Below are positions 54,465 to 64,000 of a DNA stretch of 64,000 nt, one piece after another. Source of the DNA: Bimastos eiseni (taxonomy: Eukaryota > Annelida > Clitellata > Crassiclitellata > Lumbricidae); contig OY365807.1 in assembly GCA_959347315.1 (NCBI GenBank), forward strand, positions 32,981,660 through 33,045,659, read 5' to 3'. The translations under genes were made by a program, and so were the position numbers. The notes under the pieces were generated by a model. The model worked only from the letters and a program-made list of their open reading frames with translations, did not search any database and was not told where the DNA came from. The stretch's first letter is position 1. Every line of letters starts with the position of its first letter.

Positions 54465-54575
54465 GACACTACCGCGACCGAGGCCGAGACAATAGGCTTC
54501 CGAGACCGAGGCACTAAAAACTGTCTCGAAACGTCTCGAGACTGAGACACTGTCTCGAGATCATACAACTCTGGT
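54465..54575. mobile_element. single hAT-MITE end with CTCGAGAC units
   Basis: The block GTCTCGAGACTGAGACACTG and similar palindromes resemble the ends of the MITE at 34235-35023. Only one end is seen, so it is probably a fragment. Confidence 0.4.
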
Positions 54576-54627
54576 GACCGTTAAGTATTGCTAACTTTCA
54601 CTAACAAATCTGATGTCGTAGCATTTT

Positions 54628-54629
<2 letters not shown>

Positions 54630-54703
<74 letters not shown>

Positions 54704-54764
54704 GCACGCACGCACGCACGCACACACGCACACACGCACGCACACACGCACACACACACACACA
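54630..54764. repeat. CA microsatellite with CACG variants
   Basis: (CA)n passing into CGCA units. Confidence 0.95.
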
Positions 54765-55016
54765 AAGCTTGCTAAATCACCAGTACGAAAGATTTTAGTT
54801 ACAATCTTACTTCAACTTTTTGTTTCAGAATTACAAAACACAAAGCCTTCTGTGCTGGTTCAGTAACATATTTAAGTTAACCAAAAAATTGGAATGCAGT
54901 GGCAATTAGCATACTTCCTATATAAAGACGCTTTGGAGTAGTTGCTACTGGAAGGACTGTGGAAAGACCAGTCACCAGTCACGTTTTATATAAATAGTAA
55001 ATGTAATTAATTAGTA

Positions 55017-56118
55017 AGCAAGGAGCAAAAGCAAAGAGTAAGACCAAATAGCAAGAGCAAGGAGCAAGGAGCATGAGCAAGGAGCAAGAGGCAAGGAGCA
55101 TGAGCAAGGAGCAAACAGCACGAGCAAGAGCAGGAGCAGGACCAAGAGCTGGAGCATGGAGCAAGGAACAAAGAGCGAGAGCAAGGAACAAGAGCAAGGA
55201 GCAGAAGCAAGGAGCAAGAAGCAAGAGCAGGAGCATGGGGTATTAGCAAGGGACAAGGGCAAGGGGCAAGAGCAAGGAGCAAGATATTAGCGCAAAGAGC
55301 AAAGAGCAGGACCAAAGAGCAAGAATGATGAACAAGAGCAAGAGCAAGAAGCAAGAGCGCGGAGTAGCAGCAAGGAGTAACAGCAACGAGCAACGAGCAA
55401 CAGCAAGGAACAAGAGCAAGGAGCAGGAGCAAGGAGCGAGAGCATAGAGCAAGAGTAAAGAGCAAAGTGCAAGAGCAAGGAGCAGGAGCAAGAGCATAGA
55501 GCAAGAGCAACAAGCAAGAGCATGTTACAATGATGGGGCATATGTCTCGCTAACAACTGCATGGCTCATTCTCAGGGTCACATAGACTTTCAGTCTTTCC
55601 CCTCCCACTCCGTATGCACACTGTATAATTCTTCTTCTGGTTCTCTGCCCATGTAGGAGCAGGAGCGGGAGCAAGGGGCAAGGAGCAAGACCAAGGAGTA
55701 AGAAGCAATGTGCAAGAGCAGGGAGCAAGAGCAAAAAGCAAGAACAAGGAGCAGGGTGCAAGAGGTGAGGAACAAGGAGCAAAGGCAAAAAGCAAGAGCA
55801 GGGAGCAAGGGGCAAGGAGCAAGAGCAAGATGCAAGGAGCAGGACCAAGAGCAAGGAGCAAGAGGAAGGACCATGAGCAAGGACCATGAGCAAGGAGCAG
55901 GAGCAAGCAGCAAGAGCAAGAAATTAAAGAGCAAGCTATAAGGAGCCAGAGCAAGGAGCAAGGGCAAGGACTAAGGAGCATGGAGCAAGCGCAAAAACAG
56001 GAGCGTGAGCCGGAAGCAAGGAACACACGCAAGGAGCAAGTGAAAGAGCAGGAGCATGGAGCAAGGAGCAAGAGCATGGACCAAGAGCAGGGAGCAAGAG
56101 CAAGGAGCAAGAGCAAGA
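55017..56118. repeat. AGCAAG/GAGCAAGAGCAAGGA minisatellite, about 1.1 kb
   Basis: Irregular mixture of AGCAAGG, AGCAAGA and AGCAGG hexamers and heptamers, interrupted by unique DNA at 55513-55658. Leu/Ala/Pro/Cys-rich minus-strand frames and K/E/Q/R-rich plus-strand frames here are artefacts. Confidence 0.93.
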
Positions 56119-56149
56119 CACTTTAAGCACTGGATAACATATTGCTTGC

Positions 56150-57560
56150 TACAAATCAATTCCAAACGCATTTTCGGAAAAAGTGGAGATTCGCCAAGAT
56201 AATTCTTAGGCCGCAGGCGACGACATATCATTAATCCTCTGCATTCGTTCAACACTTTCATTTTAAACTGCTCGTTCACAACACGGAAAGCTTGACTAAA
56301 CTAAAATTTTCAAAACGTGCTCCCATCTTCAAATAGGGAAGCAAATGGGGACTTGTAGGCCTAAAATTACTGACCAATCGTTTTCCTTGTCTTCAATATG
56401 TTTGTAGCAATAACTATGCCTACCTTACTACGTATAGCTCCAAAGGTAAACACTGTTAAGTTTCTCTGAGTTCATATTGACCAAATTAGTAGGCGCTTAT
56501 AAAAATAATCTAAAGAATTATTAATTGATTATTGTTGTTATTTGATGACGCTGTCAGCATGTTGTGCATGGATTCTAAATTCGTAAAATAATAGCTTGGA
56601 CACAGCGTATTTGAACTAGTGGAGGATTGCATCTTTAATTGTTGCCTTCTGCTTGTTCAATGTGATTCGCCCCACACGCCAATTCGTAATAGTCAAGCGC
56701 CAGATGACGCGCCAGTTGAATGACGTTCTACGTGTTGCATCTTGTTGTTATCTCTTCCGCGGTAGCATAGGTGCGGGTGTATGGCAGAATGCGCAAACGG
56801 TGAGCGTAGGAGTTGAAACTTTTAATCATGAATAAGCGGACTGACGAGACTTACATTCGGATTTATTCCCAAAACCCAGAAAATCTACGAATTCAGTTAA
56901 GAAGATCGTTAAATTGAAGCGACAACCAACTTCTTGGAGCAGAAGCGGGTGAGTTACGAGACGTTTTTGCTAAAAAATTATATGGGCTTACGTGCGATTA
57001 TTGACACTTCAGAAGCATACCTGATGGGATGCGATATGACTATCACAGTTCATCTTAAGTTTGCACCGCTCTCAACTTGCTAATTCCAATTTAATAACCA
57101 TAAAGAACACCTTGACTTATGCACTGTAAAACGATTTTTTAAATAAAAATTACTAAGCAGACCGGCGTTTGACTTTTGGGACATTATGGTGGAAGATTTA
57201 CGTAGTGTCGGCCTGCAAGTTTAAGTATTTCATTGCGTTTGCCGTGAATCGGAGTCGGTCAATAAATTTTCATTTGATTAAGTCATGCACTGGGACTGAC
57301 ACATACAATTGTTATACCTTTTTGTCATTACTGTATGGTTGTCACGCTTGATTCCCTGCCACCGACTCTATCGTGACAGTTTGAATGTAGGCGCTGTTCC
57401 TTCCTGAGCTTAAAAAGTTAAACATCTATTATGTAAATACGTCTCTCCAACGGAACTGATGAAAGCCACTGTATGTTTGGCAGGATGCCATTGCATTGCT
57501 TACCCATTGCCTGCAGAAACAAAGCAGGATAAGGTGAGACAGAGAATGGTTATTTGAGAT
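56150..57560. other. no gene recognised
   Basis: AT-rich unique DNA. Short frames only, no splice-supported exon or transposon end was identified. Confidence 0.5.
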
Positions 57561-57727
57561 AGAGATGAAAGGGTTTAGTGTTTGTATGTTGTTTTATGTA
57601 TATATATATATATATATACATGTATATTATATATATATGATATTTTCACAAATTAAATGGATACTTAGCATTTATGAGCCTTGGGGAAGTTATGAAGTTT
57701 TACAGCGAGACAAAGGCATAAATAAAC

Positions 57728-58387
57728 TTAAAGACATGTATGGTGATAGGGGAAGATGCAAACCTTCATTACCAGACCCCTTAAAACGTTAGCTACACTG
57801 TTCTTATATAATGAGTCATCATCATCAGTTTGCCCAAAGCCCTTCACACAAGAGTGTTGGCGTGTTGATGCCTGTGAAAACCTGGCGATTGGCAAACAGT
57901 GTTTACTCAGAACATCCTCTTGAACTTTGGAAAGTTTTTTTATATCAGTAAACTCCTGCAAAATGTTTTTATACTGGAAGGTTTTGGATGCTGTTATATT
58001 GGTCTTGAATGATTTGAAAGACCATGACAGAAGAAATAATTCAATATTTTGCAATCTTTCGTGGGTTGATGCTCTTTGCAGTGTGAATTTTTGTACAATC
58101 TGTAGCACTATAGCCAAGTTGGTGTTTGAGTGTTTATATTGATAGGATGGAGTGTACAGTTGACGTGTCCATGTGATGTGTCCAGTTTTGTTAAGTGAGA
58201 CTTTCAGTTCAAGGGTTTGCATGCATTTGATGAAGTAATAAATGGCAGAATAATGAGCATGGGGAAAATCTCCCATTGCTAAAATGGCATGTGGTACCTC
58301 TTTGTTCCTTGACCAGACAGACTGACAGACAGTCACCCTGCATTTGAGAGTTGATCCTCTATGTTCGTTTACTGAATCTGTGGTCAA
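57728..58387 (-). CDS. uncharacterised 219-codon open frame
   Basis: The longest open frame in the right part of the window that is not low-complexity. The frame opens with TTG, not ATG, and is closed upstream by TAA near 58430. Its composition is balanced with no transmembrane or signal segment. I recognise no domain. It lies directly downstream, on the same strand, of the LINE ORF2 remnant at 58454-59330, so it may be non-coding LINE 3' sequence, part of another element, or a single exon. The motif SRNKEVPHAILAMGDF could be used for a search. Confidence 0.3.
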   Translation of the reverse strand: MTTDSVNEHRGSTLKCRVTVCQSVWSRNKEVPHAILAMGDFPHAHYSAIYYFIKCMQTLELKVSLNKTGHITWTRQLYTPSYQYKHSNTNLAIVLQIVQKFTLQRASTHERLQNIELFLLSWSFKSFKTNITASKTFQYKNILQEFTDIKKLSKVQEDVLSKHCLPIARFSQASTRQHSCVKGFGQTDDDDSLYKNSVANVLRGLVMKVCIFPYHHTCL

Positions 58388-58453
58388 TGTGTGATTGGAT
58401 ATACAGCTATTGAATGATAACCAAAATTACAATTTGTCATTAAATTAAAAGAT

Positions 58454-59330
58454 TTAGTTCTGTACGCTGTCTTTGTCATCATCATCAGTTTCTGCTGCCA
58501 GGTATTTGGCAGCCATGGTTACAAAGAAATGATCTCCATTGTCCTCTGTCATTGTCGCGTCCATTGCAACCCTTCGTGCTAGTACAAGAGATGTTATGTC
58601 CTCCTTTATGTTATCTATCCAACGTAGTCTTGGTCTGCATTCTTTTCTTTTTCCTTTCTTTTTCCATGTAGTGCCTTGCATGGTACTGTCAACTGATGTG
58701 CTCTTTGCATTTCCATAGCGTCGGAGTTTTCGTTGAATAACTTTGTCTAGCAGAGTTGTTTGCATATTTAATGTTTATTATGTCATAATTTCTTTTTTTT
58801 GTTCTTGAAATCCCAGTGATCTTCTGGCTGATGTAAGAAAAAATGTATGATGTCTTGTGCTGACTGTTGGGTCAAGTATGAGACTACCACAGCTATATAT
58901 GAGTACACTTTCGTATACCCAACCCACTGAGGGAAGCATACATTCATTCAAGAAACCAACCATTGAGCTAAAATAGCTAATTGCTCCCATTGATGTTAGT
59001 CAAAGGGATGATATATGTACTCATCTTGCTTTCACATTGACCAACACTCTAATCTGTAGAATCGGTTGCTTCTTCGTTTGGTATTTTTTTGTCTTGGTTT
59101 TTTTGTTGATGTAGCTTTGGTCTTTTCAATCACTATTGTTTTGGTTTTCTCTGCTTTGATAATGATCATTAGTCTGTATCTTCTGCTGGTATTGTCAATC
59201 TGTGTCATACTGTCTTGCAGTTCTGGTCCGCTTTTAGTACAGAGTCCAATGTCTTACATTGTGTCAGCAAATGGGAGATTATTCAACAGGCCTCCATTTA
59301 ATTTGATTATGGCCTTAGTGTTGTTAACTG
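58454..59330 (-). pseudogene. RTE-like LINE ORF2 remnant
   Basis: Minus strand: NNLPFADTM then DIGLCTKSGPELQDSM and SRRYRLMIIIKAEKTKTI (about 59290-59110; the YADD box is replaced by FADTM), later RPRLRWIDNIKEDITSLVLA, RRVAMDATM and FVTMAAKYLAAETDDDD at 58640-58470. Order matches the reverse transcriptase palm region followed by the ORF2 C-terminus. Stops and shifts separate the parts. Confidence 0.82.
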
Positions 59331-59339
59331 AGTGATTTA

Positions 59340-60230
59340 ACTGCTTCTAATACTGGGTTCAATAGGTATGAGGATAAGATATATCCTTATTGCACCCCCT
59401 CTCGTTTCCACACAATGTAACACATAATAAAATGAGAACACAACATTAGTGTTGATGAACAGTTTAAAAGTATGTACACTATTTTACACATGTCAAGTAT
59501 CCTCTTGTTGTAGATGCTACAACAACAATAGTATCCAAATAGTGCAACATAGTGAAATATAAATTTTTATATAACATGTCATATAAACTATGTTAGCTGA
59601 TATTGAATAGCATTAGTACAGGATGGATCGGGTGAAATAATGACAAGCATGAGATTGTTTGAGAACATATATAGTGCCCTAAGGTGCGATGCCTTTCTCT
59701 AAGGCATAAAGCTTTCTAGCTGGCATTATTGTGCTCTGAGTTTGTTCCTGCACTGTTGCTTCAAGGGATTGATTTATGCCAGGGATAAACACCACTGGTC
59801 CCTCCCTGGCCTAGGATCAGATGTCACATTTCTCTCATTACCTCATATCACACTTCAGGCTGGTGCCTGCTTTACATCAGCCCTGATGTATATGACTTAA
59901 TGATATCTGTGCTCACTGATACAAGCAAGGTGGGAAACTAATCATCATAGACCGTTGTTACCTGGCACAGGTGCCACTGATGTGTTCCGGTTTCTATTCA
60001 CCTGACACTCAGTCACTGTAAGGTAATGTAAGGTGATTAATGCTTACAGTAGCCTGTCTTTTTCTGGTCTGCTGCATGCTATAAAGCAAGTTCTGTTTTG
60101 TGTATTTGTTGTATAATTAGAATTGTTGATTCAAAGGTATGCTGAATTGTGTGTAAGGATAATCCATTTGGATGACAGTAAGGTATATATGTACTGCACA
60201 TTACAGTGGAAGCATGTAATATAATGTTTA
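59340..60230. other. no gene recognised
   Basis: Mostly unique, AT-rich. The block 59760-59890 is more GC-balanced and may be an old interspersed repeat, without a motif I can name. Confidence 0.4.
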
Positions 60231-60237
60231 ACATATT

Positions 60238-60374
60238 GTACATAACGTAACTTGCATTGTAATTTAATATTTTGCTTGACAAACTGATTATTGGTTGTAG
60301 AAATTCGATTTTAAACCGATTACATTCTGACCATTCTAGAAACATGTACAATACAACGCAAGTTACGTTATGTG
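60238..60374. repeat. small inverted repeat (ACATAACGTAACTTGC arms)
   Basis: Arms at about 60238-60262 and 60346-60374 share ACATAACGTAACTTGC, then T(A/G)TTGTA-like sequence in opposite orientation around an 80-base spacer. It may be a tiny foldback element. Confidence 0.6.
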
Positions 60375-60639
60375 CCATAACATACATACATGCAACGCAA
60401 TACCAAATCATTACGTTTTTATTTGGAGATCAAAATTAACATAATTTACACTGAATGATTCTACACAAATATTTAATTAATTAATTAACCTAAATAAAAC
60501 ATATTCGTAATAGTAATTGTGTCATCAGTCTCACAAAATAAAAACAAATAAATCGATTTGTTACCACGTTTGCCATCTACGAACACCCTACAAAATGGCA
60601 GCATATAATCATACCGGCATCTAAAGTCTTGAAGAATAA

Positions 60640-61960
60640 GTGAGCGAGTTCCCAATCTTAGAGCCTATAATCATGTGGTTCAAAAGGTCTTTTGCTATTA
60701 AATATATGCACTAAGGCCCAATTCAAAGTTAGTCATGAATGGCTTGTGGGTCAGGATGGAAGAACAGCCAGTCAGCCACTCCTTCCCCAAATTGATCTCC
60801 ATTGATTGACAGGCCCAAGGGTCGCCTGTCCCGGCCGCATGTGGCAGGTACAGGGTAGACTGTGTGTCATTTTTTTTAACTTACACTCCGAAAATGATAA
60901 AAGTAAATAAATTCCAATATCCTTTTGCAAATAGAAACCAGTAGTTAATCGCTTTCTAAACCAATAATCAGAATTCCGACATTTGTTAAACCTTCCTTCC
61001 TCTGAGAAGGCATCTATCAGGGATCCTATAACGAATTTATACTGATTGACTGATTTATTGTCCATCCACCACTGAAAAGAGAAGTTTCAGAGATATGTTG
61101 AACAGCGTTTAAGAAGTTCCATGAAACCACTGAAAACAACGAACAGAACATGTTGATTTGACTTGACTCTGGTGCTAATAAATTGAAATTTTATTATTTT
61201 TCTTGATCAACTTTTGATACAGTATGAAGACATTGAATGTGTTTAATTGGAGTACTATTCACAACCAGCATATGTATCACTTGCACGGAGTTGGATAACG
61301 TACAGATAAATTTCATGGGTAAGGTAAAAAATACGATTGAGTATCAACAAAACAGTCAGAGGAACTTTGCTTAGTGTCTGTCATTGCTTGATGGCTGTTG
61401 AATTTATGGGTCCTTCATTTATGGGTGATGCTCAGCTACTATGTTTGATTATTTGGTCTTGGCTAGGCTCATCGACTTTACCTTTGAGACCTTTGTGTCC
61501 GTGGGCGGCATTTCCTAAGTTCTGCATGCATGCTAGAAAGAACTCCCCTTTGACAGCAGTAGGACTTTAACCATTATAATTGGTCAGCAATTATTACGGG
61601 TCTTGTTCTGCTGTGTTACCAGTATGTGCTGCATGTGTGCAACGGAATTTTAATTGTACAGAGTAACCTTATAGTTCTTTGCCTTTACAATATGGCTGTT
61701 AACCAGCTCTTGAATATCCCCAACCCGGGTCCTTAAATCAATTATGGAGGCTGGAATGGACCATTGGGCCTGTCAATCAATGAAGAAAGATATTCCGGCA
61801 TTGGGGAAGGGATGGCTGACTGGTTTTTCTTCCATCCATCATTTCTGGAAGCCAAATGATTAACTTTGAATGACGCCTTTGTGCTTGTATTTTAATAGCA
61901 TATGGTCTTATGGGCCACATAATTTTATGTCTAAGATTGGTTACTTACTGACCGGGCCTA
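60640..61960. mobile_element. long inverted-repeat (foldback-like) element
   Basis: About 200-base arms, roughly 60640-60840 and 61735-61960. Shared blocks in opposite orientation include CATTGATTGACAGGCCCAA, CCAGTCAGCCA..CCTTCCCCAA, ATTCAAAGTTA and CCAATCTTAGA. The ~900-base centre has no recognised gene. Borders and target duplication were not resolved. Confidence 0.65.
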
Positions 61961-62439
61961 TTGAGACTTTAAATGAGCGTTGTTATTTCAATTTTAATTT
62001 CAATAAAAGTTTTAATAGTTGATAAAAATCCCATCCATTGTTTTGTGTATTTAACTGTCCAATGACGTCAGTGCAGATAACTTTTGAATTTAAATGTCCT
62101 TCATTTCTTAATTATCTAGCAGTTACATGTGAATTAGCAAATCATAATCAACTGGCAATTAACCACCATTTTATATGCTATGCATGGTATTGCAGATATT
62201 TTTTTTACTGTCTTCCAAGTATTTTTCCAATGACTGGCCTTCAGGGACTTGCTGAAATGAGCTTGTACACCCTGGTCACCTTTTCCCAAACTTTCGACAG
62301 CCCTACCTTACTAGGCTCTCTCCTCATTGCCATGCTTTCTACTACATGTGTGTTGATTATAATGCAAGTGTTACCACATTGTCTTTTTCTATCACCTTAA
62401 ATATGTATTAAAATTGATTTTAATGCATGTTTAGGCAAT

Positions 62440-63380
62440 TCTATGTCTATATTGCCATAATGTTCTCTGTCTGCCAACTTTCTCAACCTATGTTGAGTCT
62501 CTTTCTTTAGAACTCCATTGCTGGATGCCCTCAAATTGCCTTTGTGTTGATTTTACAAGAACTTAACTGATCTGGTTTGACACCCATAAGAAAATCTGAA
62601 CGGTTACCAATATTCACCTTCTCTACTGGTGTTCCTGACTTGTGTGTTATCGTTGACAACACTCTTTAGTTTGCTGAACACATGTCTCCTGCCCTCTTTC
62701 TGCCCAGTCTAATTTCTATAACCCTATCACCTGCAAACGTTTTCGAGCTGTCAGGTGATCTGTTCCCTCCTACACTTTTCGCCTCTATGCTATTGTTTCA
62801 ATTTGTTTGCTCACGCATTGATCACTGCAACTTGCTACTTATTGATCTTCCTAAATCTCGCCTGTCACAGTGTCACCTCTTCAATCAGTGCTAAATGCAG
62901 CGGTCTGTCTTGTTGCCCACCTTCCTCGCTTCTCACGTCTATCTCAACCTTCTCATGACTGAGCATTTACGCTGGCCTCTGCTCATTGCCCGCATTCGAT
63001 TTAAAGTTCTTTTCCTAACTCCCAAAGCGTTTTTGGGTCAGGCTCAATGCTATCTTTGTGACCTTATTCTGCCATCCTCTTTCGTTGTCCTCTAGGTTCT
63101 TTTGATTGACATGACCTTTTAGCACCTTGGACTCAAATGGCTTCTGCTCAATAGCCTGCTTATGTGTGTCTTTTGGCACCTCCTTTGCTTCGTAATGATA
63201 GCCTCTTTCCCATTTGCTTTTTCATTTTAACTGTTGTTCTTCTGTTTCTGCTTGTATTTTTAAGACTTCTTTTCAATGGAGCTTTTCGCACTAAGAGTGC
63301 CTCTGATTAGGTTGTACTGGGAGAGGTGCCATGGAAGTATGTCAATGCAATACAATATTCAATACAATAAAATACAATGA
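62440..63380 (+). pseudogene. CR1/L2-like LINE ORF2 C-terminal remnant and 3' end
   Basis: Plus strand: STGVPDLCVIVDNTL, FVCSRIDHCNLLLIDLPKSR, then in another frame MTEHLRWPLLIARIRFKVLF and PKAFLGQAQCYLCDLILPSS. The 3' end CGCACTAAGAGTGCCTCTGA is shared with the LINE at 16041-17290 and is followed by an AATACAATA tail. Several frameshifts. Confidence 0.85.
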
Positions 63381-63513
63381 AGCCTTGTAAATCTGTTTTG
63401 CTATGACTTTCCAAAGTTTCTGTTTTTTATTCGCTTTTCGATCCCGCAAAATTAATGAAAACTCGCAGACGGATACTGGCACTGGTCCTCCTCGGACCAC
63501 AGGTTGGGAAGCA
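63375..63513. mobile_element. possible hAT terminus fragment
   Basis: GGTTGGGAAGCAC at 63503 resembles the common hAT end GGTTGGGAACCACTG. The other end is not visible. Confidence 0.25.
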
Positions 63514-63519
63514 CAACTC

Positions 63520-64000
63520 TAATCTATTTCCGTTATTGCTTTATACATAGAGCTTAGTTGTGCATTAGCTTAAATCCTTAATGACGTTCACTATGATTGT
63601 TTTAATCAGCCAGATGACCGGGAAGGCATCTATTCTGGGGAGGCATTTATTCTGAGCATTATTGTTCCAGTTATTGAGATCATTATTATTGCTACAGTTA
63701 GTCATCCGTTCCTTGCATGGTACCAGTGATCATTGGCCATAACTGTTTGCAATTGTAGTTGGGTGCCTATTTACGGCCAACTACTGGTTAATATCATTTG
63801 CTGTTTGTTGGCTGGGCCTAATTTCCTCTTGGTTGGCACAAATTGATTTGGAATTTGGACAGATGCATTTTAATTATGAATAGGATAGGCTAGGAAATGC
63901 CTTGTTTGCTTTTAATTAGGAGACATTCAGGTGTAATTGCTGTTGAGAAATAGTTTTCTGCTTAAGGCTTCATCAGCAGTGAGTAGTAGTGCCTCCTCCT
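63520..64000. other. no gene recognised
   Basis: Unique AT-rich sequence to the window edge, without features I can support. Confidence 0.5.

Noticed and set aside
55007..56279. Leu/Cys/Ala-rich frames resembling multi-pass membrane proteins
   Set aside because: The AGCAAG minisatellite read on the minus strand gives LLLLAPCS-type repeats; the apparent hydrophobicity is compositional.

Overview
The window is animal genomic DNA: genes broken into many short exons by long introns, AT-rich intergenic DNA, abundant di- and trinucleotide microsatellites, and a dense layer of decayed DNA transposons, LINEs and tRNA-derived SINEs. There are no operons or ribosome-binding sites. Gene content (a VIT/VWA protein and a Shisa-like membrane protein), CR1/L2-like and RTE-like LINEs, and many copies of the palindrome TAGGCCTA fit a marine invertebrate, perhaps an echinoderm or hemichordate. 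That placement is inference, not proof.

Two host genes can be built with consistent splice sites and phases, both on the minus strand. (1) A Shisa-like gene has three coding exons at 10873-10921, 3805-4003 and 300-495, giving 147 residues: signal peptide, six-cysteine CC/CC ectodomain, one membrane helix, short basic tail. Its second intron holds a Tc1/mariner relic (744-3283) that itself carries a nested hAT element (1584-2765). (2) A VWA5A-type gene has sixteen coding exons between 49395 and 23527, 785 residues, essentially the length of human VWA5A (about 786). It has a VIT domain, a VWA domain with an intact MIDAS (D314, S316, S318, T386, D413), and a C-terminal helical region. All fifteen introns keep frame; intron 8 is a GC-AG intron.

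Mobile elements by region. 0.7-3.3 kb: mariner with nested hAT. 5-10 kb: RTE-like LINE tails and ORF2 fragments. 10-17 kb: tRNA-like SINEs, a 31-nt-arm hairpin and a CR1/L2-like LINE. 17-23 kb: microsatellites and a 45-bp two-part minisatellite. 23.5-49.4 kb: the VWA5A introns contain a LINE C-terminal domain with an endonuclease-like signature, several MITEs, a mariner, a non-autonomous hAT carrying a MULE with its own 9-bp target duplication, a second hAT MITE with a perfect 8-bp duplication, and five LINE fragments. 49.4-54 kb: a MITE and a hAT with perfect 8-bp duplication and a ZMYM1/hAT-type transposase remnant. 55-56 kb: a 1.1-kb AGCAAG minisatellite. 57.7-64 kb: an unidentified 219-codon ORF, an RTE-like LINE, a long inverted-repeat element and a CR1/L2-like LINE end.

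I do not see a convincing new multi-gene system. The more informative signals are the fully reconstructable nested transposon insertions, the GC-AG intron, the LINE insertion directly behind the exon 11 splice donor of the VWA5A gene, the precise 31-nt hairpin, and the enrichment of TAGGCCTA. Exon joins were made by eye from splice motifs, phase and family knowledge; no alignment or database search was run.
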